Shown: positions 1 to 7,268 of the stretch, piece after piece
How the letters are laid out: each line of letters begins with the position of its first letter
Position numbering within the stretch: position 1 is the first letter of the stretch
Assembly (NCBI GenBank): GCA_025526915.1
Contig: JAHLKH010000029.1
Coordinates: 62,001-126,000 of the forward strand
DNA: 64,000 nucleotides
Origin: Entophlyctis helioformis
Lineage: Eukaryota > Chytridiomycota > Chytridiomycetes > Chytridiales > Chytriomycetaceae
Direction of reading: 5' to 3'
Notes under the pieces: generated by a model
What the model saw: only the letters and a program-made list of their open reading frames with translations
Told to the model about the DNA's origin: nothing
The model's database searches: none
Position numbers and translations under genes: made by a program

Positions 1-182
1 CGGAGCTGCCCGGATTCATGCAACTGACCCCGACCAGGTCGGCATGGGCGGTACAAGCAGCCCCTTTGGCCAATGTTCCGCACGGGCAGAAGTGGCACCG
101 TTCGCCCTTGCACGTCGTGGACATCATCAAGCGCAACGCGACCAACTACGAGACCGTGTATCAGAAGGTTGAGCTCGACTGA
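1..182 (+). CDS. 3' end of an unrecognised gene (partial)
   Basis: The reading frame starting at base 3 is open to a TGA at 180-182. It ends in a plausible protein tail (GQKWHRSPLHVVDIIKRNA followed by TNYETVYQKVELD). A possible acceptor, ...GGGCAG at about 91, sits just before the AAG TGG CAC codons, so only the last ~30 residues may belong to one final exon. The rest of the gene is outside the window. I do not recognise the family and assign no function. Confidence 0.4.
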   Translation, partial: ELPGFMQLTPTRSAWAVQAAPLANVPHGQKWHRSPLHVVDIIKRNATNYETVYQKVELD

Positions 183-505
183 GGCGTGCCTGGCGTTGCG
201 TGTTCCCTTTCTTCCCCTCCTTAGACTCGCAGGCCGCGCACTTCCTCACCAATGCCTCCCTGTCGCCTAATCGCCGATCCATCGACCGTCACTGTCCCAG
301 GCGCAACTTGCGCCATCCATTGATCCACCAATCCATCCATCTATCCCACTCTGTTGCGTATCGCCCGACCGTCTGGATTCCACCACCCAATGAACGGGGC
401 CATAGCCTTGCTTCGATTCTGTTTTACAGGTGTCAAGCGCATCGAGAATGGTTCCAAGGATGTGATGGGGAGTTTACTGCGCGCAGCAACAGATCCAACG
501 CCAGA
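183..505. other. intergenic gap, no gene seen
   Basis: This is a 323-base gap between the end of the first partial gene and the convergent stop of the LURP-one-like gene. It contains pyrimidine-rich runs and GATCCATC/ATCCATC-like short repeats. I see no credible ORF, tRNA or snoRNA. It probably holds the two 3' untranslated regions. Confidence 0.5.
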
Positions 506-1180
506 TCAGCGAGGAGCAGGTCGCAACTCCATCTCAGTGACCCAGGCAGCACACAGGATCATGGCGAGCGACACGTCCACGTTGGGGGCAATGGTCACGA
601 CCAGCTCGGGGCACACTTGGGTAATGAACATCTTGCCACGAACAAATCCTGTCGGTCTGAGCAGATGGGCAACAAGTACCGATCCCTCCTCGCCTGGCTT
701 GCCCAGGAACACTCCGCCCTGTGACCCAATCGACTTGACGTACATGGTCGTGTCCCTCGTCTTCGAGACACCTCCCTCACTCGGCTGGTTGACGGATTGG
801 AGTGGAAGCACGGCCTTGAGACTGACGCCCGACGAACTGAACTTGACGTCGATGTTGCTGCTCGTGCCCCTCAAGCTATCAATCAGCTTGTACGTTGAGC
901 TCAGAACACCAGGCCGTTCGAGCCGCAGCACCCCCAGCCCGTCGATGTCGACCAGGGTTTTCGCCAGCTTGCGTGCACCAGGCTCGTAGATGGAGAACCA
1001 CTGCAGGCCGGTAGAATCGACGATGCTGTACGTCGTCTCTGGCGTGGACGTCGACGATGGCGATGCGAGCATCCGCAGCGTCGTGGCGGTCGGGAAGACG
1101 AACCGCTGCTCAGTGAGGATGAGCGGCTGCGGCGGCGCGGCCACATTGGCAACAGCAAGGTCGACCTTGGTCAGAGTCAT
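506..1180 (-). CDS. LURP-one-related / tubby-C2-like protein
   Basis: A single-exon protein of 224 residues. It has the pattern of the LURP-one-related (LOR, DUF567; scramblase/tubby-C-like) fold: an early EQRFVFPTATTLRMLA segment, a central LVDIDGLGVLRLERP strand pair, KLIDSLRGTSSNIDVKF, and the typical last helix after APNVDVSLAMILCAAWVTE. The start is taken at the second Met (MTLTKVDLA), which begins next to the conserved region; an upstream in-frame Met would add 12 residues. Members of this family have a membrane-phospholipid-scramblase-like barrel with a buried helix, and their cellular role is mostly unknown. It lies convergent to the partial gene on the left and tail-to-tail with nothing else close. 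Confidence 0.7.
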   Translation of the reverse strand: MTLTKVDLAVANVAAPPQPLILTEQRFVFPTATTLRMLASPSSTSTPETTYSIVDSTGLQWFSIYEPGARKLAKTLVDIDGLGVLRLERPGVLSSTYKLIDSLRGTSSNIDVKFSSSGVSLKAVLPLQSVNQPSEGGVSKTRDTTMYVKSIGSQGGVFLGKPGEEGSVLVAHLLRPTGFVRGKMFITQVCPELVVTIAPNVDVSLAMILCAAWVTEMELRPAPR

Positions 1181-1279
1181 GGTGGATATCGGATCTTGGA
1201 GAAAGCATGTGTGCACCAGACTTCAGCAGACAACTGTTTTTCCACTTCCGCTGGCCATCGCGACACGGATCCATTTCAT

Positions 1280-2316
1280 TCAGCTATTGAACACACGCGA
1301 GTACAAGCGATCGTGGCAACCTTGGAGGACATCCACGAGCGGCGACGTCTGCACGCCCATGGCCTTGACGTCCACCAGTTTTCCACAGACGAGCGACGAT
1401 GTGAGCCGTGGCCGTTGATCAAAGGTCTGTCCTGGCTCTGGCTCTGGTTCGGGACTCGCGTATGGGGCTCGTGCGCTCGGCGATGCGAGAAGGCCTTCTG
1501 TTCTGGTCTTGAGGCGGTAGAGGAGCGTCTGCCCCAAGTAGGGCCCGATGAGGTTCATGCGCACTGCCGACGACACGATGGCCCGTGCATGCAGGTAGAG
1601 GATGAGCGACTGAGCGCGATCTGTCCATGGGTGGCGGGTTAGAGTGCCTTGCAGGCTGTGCAGCCGATCCAAGAGACGGGGCGTGCTTTACCAAGAGAGA
1701 TGCCAAGGCTGTGGCATGCGACTGCATAGCAGATGGGCAGATGTCCTGGTGTGGCACCTTTGCGGATGCGCATCTTGAGACTCTCTGCAACGACGAGCGA
1801 CGCTGCTGTGGAGTCGTGTGCGCTGCGATCGTGGGCGGCAGCCTCTGCGGCAGCATCGGCAAACGATCGGCCCACCAGGGTCAGGTAGGCAATGCCCTGC
1901 GCCGTCGATGCCCGCCGCGCCACGTGGTTGGTGCCTGCGAATGCGTCGTAGCGCTTGTCAATAGCCACGAGCGAATCCACCACAGCCTCGACCGAGCGGC
2001 GGCCGATAGCGTCCAGGCTGCTTCCCCAGGCGATGCCACTGTCGCTGCGTGTGCTGCCCAAGCCGCTGTACTTATCGGCCACGGAAAGGCGGCCATAAAC
2101 GTCCGCTATCGACGGCGCCATGGACGCTGCCATGTTGTGCAGGCTGGCGTGTGCAAACGACTCGAGGGATGCGACGTTGTTGCCCTGCACATGGCCGAGC
2201 TGCACGGCAGCCTCGAGACCGCCCGACGACACGAAGCCGCCGACGGGCAGCGCTGAGTCGGCCAGCATCAGGACGATCCAGTCTTGGTTGCTGCCAGTCG
2301 CCATCGTCGCTGCCAT
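1280..2316 (-). CDS. UREF: urease accessory protein UreF
   Basis: Complement of exons 1692-2316 and 1280-1620 (71-nt intron, GT...AG, phase kept), giving 321 residues. UreF works with UreD/UreH and UreG in the GTP-dependent delivery of nickel to apo-urease. Family signatures are clear: LADSALPVGGFVSSGGLEAA near the N-terminus, SLGISLDRAQSLILYLHAR across the splice, and AIVSSAVRMNLIGPYLGQTL after it. The intron junction rebuilds the conserved helix exactly, which supports the model. The C-terminal ~60 residues are Pro/Glu-rich and look lineage-specific. The start ATG is at 2316 (a second Met four codons on is also possible). It is divergent from UreD over 72 bp. Confidence 0.9.
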
Positions 2317-2388
2317 CGCCGTCTGTGTCTGTGTTCCAAATTGTTGTGTCAAAGTGCGCACGTGCGAGCCGCGCCACTTGTTACCGAC
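2317..2388. promoter_or_regulatory. 72-bp divergent promoter region, UreF/UreD
   Basis: Only 72 bases separate the start codons of UreF (minus) and UreD (plus). Any core promoter elements for both must lie here or within the coding ends, so the two genes are probably co-expressed. I see no TATA box. This is inferred from spacing only. Confidence 0.55.
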
Positions 2389-3402
2389 ATGGACAACGGC
2401 AACATGGACAGCGGCGCACGGCTTGCAGGCAGCAGCTTTGACGAGCTGGCCCGCACGCTGCCCGCGCTGGGCACGCCGGGACTCGGCCTGGTGCGATGCC
2501 AGCAGACGGCCGGCCGAGCGAGCCTGACGCTGCTGCACTCGTCGTTCCCGCTGCGGCTGCTCACGCCAAAGAGCCACGCCCAGATGTACTGCGTCGTGTA
2601 TGTCCTCAGCTTTGGCGGCGGGCTGGTCTCGGGCGACCGCATCGAGCTCGCCGTGCAAGTCGTCGACGGGTGCACGCTGTCGCTGCTCACGCAGTCGTCG
2701 ACCAAGGTGTTCAAGCGGCGGCCTGTTCCTGGCGCCGAGAGCGGGCAGGCATTGCCACTGGCGTCGCTGTCGCCATCTGCGCAGCATCGGCAACATGAGC
2801 AGCAACACCAGCAACACCAGCAGCCGGATCCTTCAGGCGCAGACATGAGCTACCAGTTCCTGTCGGGCGAGATCGGCCCTGGATCGCTGCTTGCGGTCCT
2901 CCCCGAGCCCGTGACGTGCTTCCAGGATGCGCGGTACTGGCAGCAGCAGCGGTTTCGGCTCTCGCCGACCGGCTCGCTCGTGCTGCTGGACTGGCTGACG
3001 TCTGGACGCGCGACTCGCGGCGAGACGTGGCAGTTTGACCACTACCTCTCGCACAACGAGGTCGAGATTGACGGTCACGGTGTCGTGCTGCGCGACACGT
3101 GGCTGCTGGAAGATGAATGGCGCGCGGACCATGCTGGGCATGCCGCTCATGCTGGACATGGCGCTCGTGCTGGGCAGCCAAGGCCAGAGACGAGCTACGC
3201 GGCGCGGATGGGCCAGTACCAGTGCTTTGCAACGCTGATCCTCATCGGGCCGGTGTGCGAGGCTGTGATTGCAGCTGCAATAGAAGCCGCAGCATCGCAA
3301 GTGATTGTGACGACGGGCGGACGTGGGAGTGCTGGACGTGCACTGGTTGTGCAGCCGCCGCTTGCATGGACAGTGTCGCACATCCCTGCACTCGCTGGGT
3401 TG

Positions 3403-3450
<48 letters not shown>

Positions 3451-3630
3451 GCATCGACAAAAGCAACAGCAACAGCAGCAGCAACAGCAGGCCGACAATC
3501 GCGCACGGGCAGCATTCCCGGCGCCATTGTGCGCGCAGCCGCCGTCGACACGATCACGATGCGCGAGTTCCTTATCGAGAGGCTGCGGCCCGCAGTCGCC
3601 CATCTCGGAGATTTCTTCAGTCGCATCTAA
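2389..3630 (+). CDS. URED: urease accessory protein UreD (UreH)
   Basis: An intronless protein of 413 residues, the scaffold subunit of the UreD-UreF-UreG nickel-insertion complex. Conserved UreD segments are GLVRCQQTAGRASLTLLHS, PLRLLTPKSH, a central SFGGGLVSGDRIELAVQVVD, TLLTQSSTKVFK-like, and QFLSGEIGPGSLLAVLPEPV followed by CFQDARYWQQQRF. The C-terminus ends MREFLIERLRP...LGDFF. Two lineage-specific insertions are present: a QHEQQHQQHQQ stretch (~2790-2825) and an uninterrupted poly-serine run encoded by TCG repeats (3404-3450) followed by Thr/Ala-rich sequence. The start MDNGNMDSG was chosen because it lies just after the short intergenic gap; an upstream in-frame ATG at 2284 would overlap UreF. 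Confidence 0.9.
3404..3450 (+). repeat. (TCG)n trinucleotide run encoding poly-Ser in UreD
   Basis: About fifteen TCG units in frame with UreD give a poly-serine tract in a surface insertion. A run of one codon is prone to length polymorphism. Confidence 0.85.
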
Positions 3631-3673
3631 CGGGCCAATCAGAAGCGTCCGCCGTGTTCACTTTTTTTCTTGT

Positions 3674-3679
3674 AATAAA
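3674..3679 (+). terminator. AATAAA polyadenylation signal after UreD
   Basis: AATAAA lies 44 bases after the UreD stop, preceded by a T-rich run. It is a good candidate for the UreD poly(A) signal, although the snoRNA-bearing transcript appears to begin or continue very close to it. Confidence 0.55.
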
Positions 3680-3804
3680 AGCGTGGGAATCGCCCCTTGT
3701 CTGCGAGCGGCAATCAATCCGTGCTCGCAAGGTGTGTTGGTGTTTGTGCGTGCCCGTGTGCGGCTCCGTGGTTGTGCAGACGGCCGATGCGTGCAGCGGC
3801 GGCG

Positions 3805-3892
3805 GCAGCAGCTGTTGATGACCTTGACTTCATACAAACTAGAGTCTCAGACACAACGTCGTGTTGATGCTTTTCGTCGCTGAAGCTGCTGC
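3805..3892 (+). ncRNA. box C/D snoRNA candidate 1 (LSU rRNA guide, snR78/snR66 region)
   Basis: A perfect 9-bp terminal stem (3805-3813 with 3884-3892) encloses a C box TTGATGA (3815-3821) and a D box CTGA (3880-3883). An internal TGTTGATGC at 3862-3870 can serve as C'. The guide CAAACTAGAGTC (3835-3846) is complementary to GACTCTAGTTTG, a stretch I recall from the conserved LSU rRNA segment where yeast snR66 and snR78 direct 2'-O-methylation. The D' box would be degenerate (CTCA or CAGA). Intronic position supports processing from the host. Confidence 0.75.
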
Positions 3893-4161
3893 TGTGTCTT
3901 GTGCCCACGCCCCGCCCGCCTTGCCCTTGCCCATCTGTGCTCTCCAGCCCTCGTACTGACTGCTGCCGTGCTCGTCTGTCCTGCTCCGTCGTGCATAGCC
4001 ATGCTGTTCTCCGTCTCTTCGTCTGCCGCCTAGTGCGCCTCTGACTGTCCGTCCCTCGCGGCGCTCATCTCTCCTCTCCATCCACGCTGGAAGCTCTCCA
4101 AGGTTTGTTCTCTTGCCTGCGTGTCTGATCTCGCTGCGGCACTCGCAGAGCAGCGTGTGGT

Positions 4162-4274
4162 CTACGACGGGCGATGATGAGCTATTCCTGGCACAACAAC
4201 AACAACATATATACGCTGGAATTACCGGCTGATCAACATTGATGTTTTACGGAACCTTCTGAGCATCCTCGTAG
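4162..4274 (+). ncRNA. box C/D snoRNA candidate 2 (SSU rRNA 530-loop guide, snR77-like)
   Basis: A 6-bp terminal stem CTACGA/TCGTAG (4162-4167, 4269-4274), C box GATGATGA (4173-4180), D' CTGA (4229-4232) and D CTGA (4259-4262). The D' guide 4215-4227 (GCTGGAATTACCG) is a 13-nt complement of the universally conserved SSU sequence CGGTAATTCCAGC. The fifth nucleotide upstream of D' pairs with the U of CGGUAA, which I believe is the site modified by yeast snR77. The second guide before box D has no clear target that I recognise. Confidence 0.8.
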
Positions 4275-4490
4275 ACCCCCCGTGCGCTCTGTGACTGCCC
4301 GATGCCTTGCAACACGATATGCTGACTCGTTCTGCCTCGCATCTGATTAGCTCTCTTTGTGATTGCATCCATCTCGATGCTCGGCCGTCGCTGATGCAGC
4401 CTCCACGGCTTGCCGCCACATCGCGTGCGCGTCGCCGCCTGCCAGCAAGGTTTGTGTATCCCCATCCGCGGATCACCCCTCATCGAGCCA

Positions 4491-4621
4491 CCGTGGAGAG
4501 CGACCACCATACACGAGGAATGATGCTAGCAGCGGGCCGACAAACCCGCTTGCTTAGAAAGCACTGGGCGCCAAATTCAATTGCGGACAACCGCTTGACT
4601 GACCTCTGTCGCTCTCCACGG
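4491..4621 (+). ncRNA. structured box C/D-like RNA candidate 3 (target unclear)
   Basis: A perfect 14-bp outer stem (4491-4504 with 4608-4621) surrounds an inner GAGG/CCTC stem that flanks a C-like box ATGATGC (4519-4525) and a D box CTGA (4599-4602). Two further hairpins are visible inside, AGCGGG...CCCGCT and GCGG-ACAA-CCGC. The long outer helix and the internal hairpins are unusual for a plain methylation guide. A 10-nt complement to an LSU rRNA stretch (AGCACTGGGC) is present but is not next to a good D' box. It lies in the third host intron. Confidence 0.55.
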
Positions 4622-4880
4622 TCGTCTGCGCAATCTCCTTCGCTGCTGCTGCTGCTGCTGTCTACCGATCGGTCATGCTGACTCGCTTGTCACTGCACCA
4701 TCCAGCTCTTCATGCTGCTGCGCTTCTGCCGCAACCACCATTCGGCGAGACGTTTCTCTGCGCGCAGACTCGTGCTTCCGCACCCTCGGGCCACATTTCC
4801 TGCAATGTGAGTGCTCCCTGTCAATACATTCGATTGTAACCCCCACACATCCCACTTGATGGAGAGATGCGCGCGGTTGC

Positions 4881-4985
4881 AAGGCATCGAGATGATGATC
4901 CAATATTTAGATGACGAGTCTGACGAGTTTCTCAATGCTGCACAAACCTTTTTAATACCATTCATGCAATTCTGATCCATGCCTT
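4881..4985 (+). ncRNA. box C/D snoRNA candidate 4 (double guide for adjacent LSU rRNA sites)
   Basis: A 7-bp terminal stem AAGGCAT/ATGCCTT (4881-4887, 4979-4985), C box ATGATGA (4892-4898), D' CTGA (4920-4923), D CTGA (4972-4975). The D' guide 4907-4918 (TTAGATGACGAG) is a 12-nt complement of CTCGTCATCTAA. The guide before box D contains CCATTCATGC, a 10-nt complement of GCATGAATGG. In conserved LSU rRNA, as I recall it, these two targets lie about 20 nt apart (...CTCGTCATCTAATTAGTGA... then CGCGCATGAATGG). Two matches to neighbouring sites in one small RNA make this a strong call. Confidence 0.85.
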
Positions 4986-5185
4986 GCACGCCATGATCGT
5001 CTCTCCATCCATCCATCTACCCCTCTCTCTGCCGGTGTGGATCTGTTGACTGACTTTTATGCAGTGATTCGTCATGCTCTACACAACGCGACTGACCCTT
5101 CGGTCTCGGATCTCGGCTCGTGCATGGTAAGCGACACTTGCAATGATGGCAGCAGTGTGCGTGTGCATGCCAGTCGGGGGAACGT

Positions 5186-5282
5186 ATGCTGCGGCGCAGG
5201 ATGATGTCAAAAACAAAAAAGACAAGCATATGGCTGAACACTCTTGTTGAAAACGTTTCCGTGTCTGATGCCTCAGCTGCAT
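5186..5282 (+). ncRNA. box C/D snoRNA candidate 5 (U27/snR74-like, SSU rRNA)
   Basis: C box ATGATGT (5201-5207), D' CTGA (5234-5237), D CTGA (5265-5268), and an imperfect terminal stem (ATGC...GC with GC...GCAT). The guide 5220-5232 (AGACAAGCATATG) is a 13-nt complement of CATATGCTTGTCT near the 5' end of SSU rRNA. The fifth base upstream of D' pairs with the A of CAU-A-UG, the position I know as human SSU A27 / yeast A28, targeted by U27 / snR74. It sits in the fifth host intron. Confidence 0.8.
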
Positions 5283-5501
5283 CCCCTGCTGCGCGCATGC
5301 ACACACTGACGTTGGACTGCTCTGGCCGCTCTTTATTGACACGCATTCTGTAGATCCTCCCGCGATGCTTGTTCGACCATCGACCACGCGCGGCCCGTGC
5401 TTCATCGTCTCTCTGCCAGGTAAGGCTCCCGCCGCGCGTGCACTTGCCGTCAGTCGCAGTCGCAGTCGCAGCCGCAGACACAGCGGACGGGATGATGGCA
5501 T

Positions 5502-5604
5502 GCACGGATCGGGCGATGATGATTCTACAATTTTCACGACGGTCTTATGAGTTCATAGTGATTCAATGGCCTGCTTTTGGCAACCCGTTTGAGCCCATCC
5601 GTGC
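5502..5604 (+). ncRNA. box C/D snoRNA candidate 6 (LSU rRNA guide)
   Basis: A terminal stem of 12 bp with one bulged C (GCACGGAT-c-GGGC at 5502-5514; GCCC-ATCCGTGC at 5593-5604) flanks a C box GATGATGA (5515-5522) and a variant D box TTGA (5589-5592). The internal guide 5534-5545 (TCACGACGGTCT) is a 12-nt complement of AGACCGTCGTGA, a conserved LSU rRNA stretch close to the peptidyl-transferase region. A degenerate D' (ATGA) and C' (GTGATT) follow. The D box is non-canonical, so confidence is a little lower. Confidence 0.7.
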
Positions 5605-5613
5605 AGCCATGCC

Positions 5614-5616
<3 letters not shown>

Positions 5617-5649
<33 letters not shown>

Positions 5650-5650
5650 T
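5617..5650 (+). repeat. (CTGT)n tetranucleotide run at an intron end
   Basis: A CTGT repeat of about eight units ends in CTTGCAG. It probably provides the pyrimidine tract of the last host-transcript acceptor at 5654. Confidence 0.7.
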
Positions 5651-5772
5651 GCAGATTCTGATGCTGACGCAGATGCCGACGCAGATACACCGACCGCCGT
5701 CCAGCTGGCTTGCCAATGAAATGTTATCCAATCCATCTCGCCCTCACATTGACAATCTTGTTGCAGACGGCC

Positions 5773-6812
5773 ATGCAGACCAACGCTCAGTTCATTGTGC
5801 CGAAGGGCAGGCCCGGCAGCGGCAGCGGCAGCGACCTGCACACGCACGACGGCGTCCACTTCCACCAGTCGCACGAGCACGCCCAGCACTCACACGCCCA
5901 TGCCGGCCACGGCCACCAGCACTCGGCCATGCCCGACCATGGCCACACCCACGAGCAGATGGACCACCCCGGCTCGTACACGAACCGTGAGCTGCCCCTC
6001 TACCATGCCCGCAACTGGCGCGAGCGTGCCTTTACGGTCGGCATCGGCGGGTGAGTCTGTGCTGCATCTCTGTGCATCTGTGTGCATCTGCCTGCATCGG
6101 CGTGCATCTGCCTGCATCGGCGTGCATCTGCCTGCATCGGCGTGCATCTGATCTCGTTGCACGTGCGTGCGTATGTGTGTGCGTATCGGTGCACACGCCT
6201 GCGTCGGTGCACATGGACAGGCCCGTCGGCTCAGGCAAGACGGCGCTCATGCTCGCTCTCTGCCAGCGGCTGCACCCGCAGTACAACATCGCCGCCGTGA
6301 CCAACGACATCTTCACTCGCGAGGACGCCGAGTTCCTGATCCGCCACAAGGCGCTGCCGGCCGACCGCATCCGCGCCATCGAGACGGGCGGCTGCCCGCA
6401 CGCCGCGATCCGCGAAGACATCTCGGCCAACCTCGAGGCGCTCGAGTCGCTGCAGGCGGCATTCAACACGGAGCTCCTGCTCATCGAGTCGGGCGGCGAC
6501 AACCTGGCCGCCAACTACTCGCGCGAGCTGGCCGACTTTATCGTGTATGTGATTGACGTGTCGGGCGGCGACAAGATCCCGCGCAAGGGCGGCCCCGGCA
6601 TCACCGAGTCGGACCTGCTCGTCGTCAACAAGACGGATCTGGCCGCTGCTGTTGGTGCAGATCTGGCCGTCATGGAGCGCGATGCAGGCCGCATGCGCGA
6701 TGGCGGCCCGACCGTGTTTGCGCAGGTCAAGAACGGCCCCGGAATGGACGCCATCGTGGAGCATATCCTGGCCGCCTACCGCCACAGCACTGGCGCGGCT
6801 GGCCACCAGTAG
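5773..6812 (+). CDS. UREG: urease accessory GTPase UreG
   Basis: Exons 5773-6050 and 6221-6812, 289 residues. UreG is the SIMIBI-class GTPase that powers nickel transfer to urease. The N-terminus is a long His-rich metal-binding segment ([18 protein letters not shown]), typical of eukaryotic UreG. The P-loop GPVGSGKTA is split by the intron and rebuilt correctly by it. Then come [17 protein letters not shown], the metal-site motif [15 protein letters not shown], the Walker B-like [15 protein letters not shown], and VNKTDLA. The ATG follows a TTGCAG acceptor at 5766, so the 5' leader is probably spliced. UreG lies about 2.1 kb from UreD on the same strand, separated by the snoRNA-bearing unit. 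Confidence 0.93.
6071..6150 (+). repeat. 20-bp minisatellite in the UreG intron
   Basis: The unit CGTGCATCTGCCTGCATCGG is repeated about three times, with decayed copies before it, inside the 170-nt UreG intron. It makes this intron longer than most in the window. Confidence 0.8.
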
Positions 6813-6895
6813 CAGTAGCGATCCGTCCATCCAGCCTCGTTGACCTTGTTTGTTGGCGAACATAAACATTTTCTTTACCCCTTTTGCCACACGCC

Positions 6896-7235
6896 ATGTC
6901 CCAAGACGAGCAGCTCGCCAACAAGGCCAACGCAGCCCTCAACCTCGGCGCCGGCGCTCCCCAGCAGAAGAAGCCGGCAGCTTCTACCGGCGGCGGCGGC
7001 GGCCCGTCGTTCTCGTTCAAGTCGTCGTTCAACTTTGGCGCCAGCGAGTTTGTGCCGAGCTTTGGCGCCGCAGCTGCCCCTGCACCGGCACCGGCACCGG
7101 TCGCTGCGTATGATCAGCAGGCGTACGGCGGCTACAACCAGCAGCAGCAGCAGCAGCAGGCGTACGGCGGTTACAACCAGCAGCAGCAGCAGCAGGCGTA
7201 CGGCGGCTACAGCCAGCAGCAGGCGTATGGCGGCT

Positions 7236-7268
<33 letters not shown>

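Larger units (their letters stand above)
3690..5766 (+). ncRNA. spliced snoRNA host transcript (six introns, one box C/D element each)
   Basis: The 2.1 kb between UreD and UreG has no conserved ORF but contains a regular chain of splice signals. Probable introns are 3732-3999, 4103-4349, 4450-4705, 4807-5064, 5127-5353 and 5420-5654. Donors are GTGTGT, GTTTGT, GTTTGT, GTGAGT, GTAAGC and GTAAGG. CTGAC or TTGAC branch-like motifs precede most acceptors. The exons between are only 62-103 nt and non-coding in appearance. Each intron holds exactly one box C/D-like element, 42-82 nt from the donor and about 50-107 nt from the acceptor, which is the usual placement of intron-encoded snoRNAs. The 5' end is not seen. 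The last exon could continue into UreG through a further acceptor at 5766, so this may be a long spliced UreG leader rather than a separate gene. Confidence 0.7.

Noticed and set aside
1639..2817. extended 392-residue frame upstream of UreF
   Set aside because: The first ~160 residues are antisense to UreD; UreF homology begins at the ATG at 2316.
3631..5760. small ORFs of 60-160 codons between UreD and UreG as protein genes
   Set aside because: They lie on both strands, cross the predicted snoRNAs and introns, and show no conserved motif. The non-coding host model explains the region better.
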